DNA from: an archaeon MnTg01
Lineage (GTDB): Archaea; Thermoproteota; Nitrososphaeria; Nitrososphaerales; Nitrosopumilaceae
Direction: 5' to 3'
DNA: 7,228 nt
Assembly (NCBI GenBank): GCA_008974855.1
Contig: BFAR01000116.1
Span: 1 to 7,228, forward strand
Every line of letters begins with the position of its first letter. Positions within the stretch are counted from its first letter, which is position 1. This document shows, one piece after another, positions 5,022 through 7,228 of the stretch. Below the pieces are notes generated by a model. That model saw only the letters and a program-made list of their open reading frames with translations, was not told the DNA's origin and made no database searches. The position numbers were made by a program, and so were the translations under genes.

Positions 5022-6950
5022 ATGACACTTGCAGGAATTGAGTTAAGATATCTGGTAAATTACATATCAGAAAAAACACTTGACTACTATGTAAGTAACA
5101 TTTACGGAATAAATAGCAAAAGTTTACTATTCAAATTACATCATCCAGAAAAACCAGATGTACTTTTGATGTTTTCTACAATGGGATTATGGGCTACTTC
5201 AAAGAAAGTAGAACAGATAGAGACAAACAGATTGTTAAAACGATTACGAAGTGATCTACTTCGATTCAAACTTGTAAAAATTGAACAGATTGGGGCAGAA
5301 AGAATTGCCTATCTGACTTTTAGTGGTTTTGAAAAAGAGTTTATAATAATTGGAGAATTTTTTGGAGATGGTAACATTATTCTGTGTAATAAAGAGATGA
5401 AAATACTTGCATTATTACATTCTATAGAAGTAAGACATCGTCAGCTAAAAGTTGGATTAACATATACTCCACCACCAGAAAATTCTGTTAATATTTTTAA
5501 TTTAACTCTAAAAGATATTGAAGGGATTTTATCTTCATCAATATATGCTGCCAAATGGATTGGAAGAACGCTTGGATTACCAACAAAATATGCAGAAGAA
5601 ATTTGTAAAAAAGCACAGATTGATTCAAAAATATCTGGAAGTCAGTTAACAAATGATAATGTAACGAAAATTTTTGATGTGGTAAATGAAATAGTAAATG
5701 ATGTTATTAAAGGAAATCATGAAACTGTAATTGTTAGAAATGAAAACAATTCAGATGTATATCCAATCAAATTGGGAAATGAACAAGATAATACCACTAG
5801 TGCTCCTAGTTTTATGGAAGGATTAGATATTTTATTTACAGAAAGTATAGTTGAGAGTGGTAAATCTATACATGTAAGCTCTGTTGACAAAAAGGTATCA
5901 GAGCTTGAAAATAAATTAGAAGAGCAAACAAAAGCCATTACAATAGTTACAGAAAAATCTTCAAAAATAGCTAATGTTGCAAAGTTTCTTTTACAGTTGG
6001 TTTCTGATGGTATAATCTCAATTGAAGATCCAAAAACATTAGAAAAAATAAAAAAACACGGAGGAGAATTAATTAAAGAAAAAGGAATTTTCTTAATCAA
6101 GATTGATGATGAAAAAATTAAGATAAATCCTAAAGCTTCTCTCCCTGCAATATCATCTAAATTATTTGACGAGTCAAAACGTAAATCAGCAGCTATTACT
6201 TCTATAGAAAAGCTAAAAAAACAAACAGAAAAGAAATTAGAAAAAGAAAAGATGGAAGTGCAAGTTGTTGAAGAGTCTATTACTTATACAGAAATTAGAA
6301 AGAAAAACTGGTATGAAAGGTACAGATGGTTCTACACCTCAGATGGTATTTTGGCAATAGGAGGACGGGATTCATCATCAAATACTGCAATAATTCGAAA
6401 ACACGTAGAAAAAAATGACAAAGTGTTCCATGCTGATGTTCATGGTTCTCCATTTTACATTCTAAAAGGTAGCAAAGAAGAAATTCGTCCTACTAGTTTA
6501 AACGAAGTTGCTCATGCTACAGTATGTTTTAGCAGAGCATGGAGAGAAACAATGTATGGACTAAATGCGTTTTGGGTAGAACCTGATCAAGTAAAAAAGG
6601 CTGCACCTAGTGGACAATTTCTTCCAAAAGGTGCTTTTGTAATTGGTGGACAACGCAATTTTGTAAATATTTCAACATTAAGGCTTGCAGTTGGTCTAAT
6701 AAAACAAGATTTAGATTATTTGATTACTTGTGGTCCACCAGTCCCAATTAAAAAAAATAGTGTATGTTATGTGATTATTGAACCAAGTGGTACAGAAATG
6801 GTAGACGTTGCAAAAAAAATTAAAAAAGAATTTTCTAAAATTAAAGAAAATATTGTAAAAGAGATAAGTGTCGATGAATTTGTTCGTGTTTTGCCATCAG
6901 GAGAAAGTCATATTGTTGAATCTGGATTAGGCGAACAATCAAGTGAGTAA
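5022..6950 (+). CDS. rqcH: RqcH/NEMF (NFACT) ribosome-associated quality control protein
   Basis: Binds large ribosomal subunits carrying stalled nascent chains and, in bacteria and eukaryotes, recruits tRNA to add C-terminal tails (Ala in RqcH, Ala/Thr in Rqc2). The 642 residues follow the family plan: NFACT-N about 1-150; helix-hairpin-helix-like segment about 172-200 (WIGRTLGLPTKYAEEIC); coiled coils about 285-315 and 385-420, joined by a small domain; NFACT-R about 426-550 with RKKNWYERYRWFYTSDGILA, IGGRDSSSN, HADVHGSPFYILKG (470-483), SRAWRE, and PSGQFLPKGAFVIGG (529-543). The eukaryotic NFACT-C domain is absent; residues 560-642 form a small alpha/beta-looking tail. Odd: aspartates equivalent to yeast Rqc2 D9 and D98 appear as Glu7 (GIELR) and Glu93 (GAERIA), with Arg94 kept. 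The ATG is placed by the family-typical N-terminus. A Mut7-C nuclease gene overlaps its stop by 8 bases. Strong family call; tailing activity not shown. Confidence 0.95.
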   Translation: MTLAGIELRYLVNYISEKTLDYYVSNIYGINSKSLLFKLHHPEKPDVLLMFSTMGLWATSKKVEQIETNRLLKRLRSDLLRFKLVKIEQIGAERIAYLTFSGFEKEFIIIGEFFGDGNIILCNKEMKILALLHSIEVRHRQLKVGLTYTPPPENSVNIFNLTLKDIEGILSSSIYAAKWIGRTLGLPTKYAEEICKKAQIDSKISGSQLTNDNVTKIFDVVNEIVNDVIKGNHETVIVRNENNSDVYPIKLGNEQDNTTSAPSFMEGLDILFTESIVESGKSIHVSSVDKKVSELENKLEEQTKAITIVTEKSSKIANVAKFLLQLVSDGIISIEDPKTLEKIKKHGGELIKEKGIFLIKIDDEKIKINPKASLPAISSKLFDESKRKSAAITSIEKLKKQTEKKLEKEKMEVQVVEESITYTEIRKKNWYERYRWFYTSDGILAIGGRDSSSNTAIIRKHVEKNDKVFHADVHGSPFYILKGSKEEIRPTSLNEVAHATVCFSRAWRETMYGLNAFWVEPDQVKKAAPSGQFLPKGAFVIGGQRNFVNISTLRLAVGLIKQDLDYLITCGPPVPIKKNSVCYVIIEPSGTEMVDVAKKIKKEFSKIKENIVKEISVDEFVRVLPSGESHIVESGLGEQSSE

Positions 6951-7228
6951 TGAAAAACCTCTCTTTATAGTAGACGCAATGCTTGGAAAGCTTGCAAAAA
7001 AACTTCGACTATTAGGATATGATTCACTTTATTCATCAAATATGGAAGATGATAAGATAATACAACTAGCAAAAAATGAAAATCGTATATTATTAACTAA
7101 AGATGTACCGCTTTGCCATAAAGCCAAAAAACAGCAAATTTTGGCTGTACAGATAACTAGTGATGATGAAATAGAACAGTTTCTAGAGATTAATGAGAAG
7201 GCAAGCTTTGGTAAATGTACTGTTGGTG
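6943..7228 (+). CDS. Mut7-C/PIN-type ribonuclease-like protein, 3' end missing
   Basis: The first 95 residues are visible. The family has a PIN-like fold with predicted RNase activity, usually followed by a zinc ribbon. Matching motifs: FIVDAMLGKLAKKLRLLGYD (8-27), the Mut7-C fingerprint with Asp11; a short acidic DD at 36-37; and NRILLTKDVPL (47-57), where Asp54 is the second likely metal ligand. The start is GTG at 6943, inside the rqcH stop (GTGAGTAA), so translation is probably coupled. The ATG at 6979 would delete Asp11 and the first strand, and the ATG at 6950 runs into a stop at once. The visible end, FGKCTVG, falls where the zinc ribbon normally begins with CxxC; here it reads Cys92-Thr-Val-Gly95, so the first knuckle may be altered. 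Being next to rqcH suggests a role in handling mRNA or rRNA at stalled ribosomes (inference). Confidence 0.88.
   Translation, partial: MSNEKPLFIVDAMLGKLAKKLRLLGYDSLYSSNMEDDKIIQLAKNENRILLTKDVPLCHKAKKQQILAVQITSDDEIEQFLEINEKASFGKCTVG

Noticed and set aside
5717..6100. Open frame on the minus strand inside rqcH
   Set aside because: It lies wholly within a well-supported gene and its product has no recognisable features; it follows from AT-rich codon use.

Overview
The window looks like part of a marine or freshwater ammonia-oxidising archaeon (Nitrososphaerota/Thaumarchaeota, Nitrosopumilus-like). This is inferred from the AT-rich DNA, tight gene packing, A/T-rich box A elements just ahead of starts with little Shine-Dalgarno sequence, an archaeal-type rqcH, stand-alone cobalamin genes and an exported protein ending in a PEF-type sorting tail. 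No marker gene such as rRNA or amoA is present, so the assignment is an inference.

Layout. (1) 1-1175, minus strand: an exported, CBM9/DOMON-like protein with a C-terminal Pro-Glu-Phe plus membrane-helix tail, followed 10 bases later by a dolichol-phosphate-mannose-synthase-type glycosyltransferase that runs off the left edge. (2) 1176-2335, plus strand: a divergent promoter region, a 72-residue single-helix membrane peptide, and a 235-residue secreted protein whose C-terminal two thirds resembles beta-rich phage tail-appendage domains. A hairpin with a T-tract follows. (3) 2336-4917, minus strand: a three-helix membrane protein, then cbiT, cbiL and cbiF, which are methyltransferases of corrin-ring synthesis. 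(4) 5022-7228, plus strand: rqcH (ribosome-associated quality control), overlapping by 8 bases a Mut7-C/PIN-type nuclease gene cut by the right edge.

How the genes work together. CbiL, CbiF and CbiT methylate C20, C11 and C15 of the cobalamin macrocycle, and CbiT also decarboxylates; the other cbi genes are not in this window. RqcH would bind stalled large ribosomal subunits, and the coupled nuclease is a candidate partner acting on RNA in the same rescue process (inference). The left part is devoted to the cell surface: lipid-linked sugar supply, an anchored binding protein and a secreted protein.

The points most worth following are: both aspartates that matter for tail synthesis in Rqc2/RqcH appear as glutamate here; rqcH is coupled to a Mut7-C nuclease; the secreted protein looks like a phage appendage; and box A-like sequences recur about 22-27 bases before start codons, suggesting leaderless transcripts. 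There is no CRISPR array, tRNA, rRNA, insertion sequence or riboswitch that I can recognise, and no gene-free stretch longer than about 105 bases.
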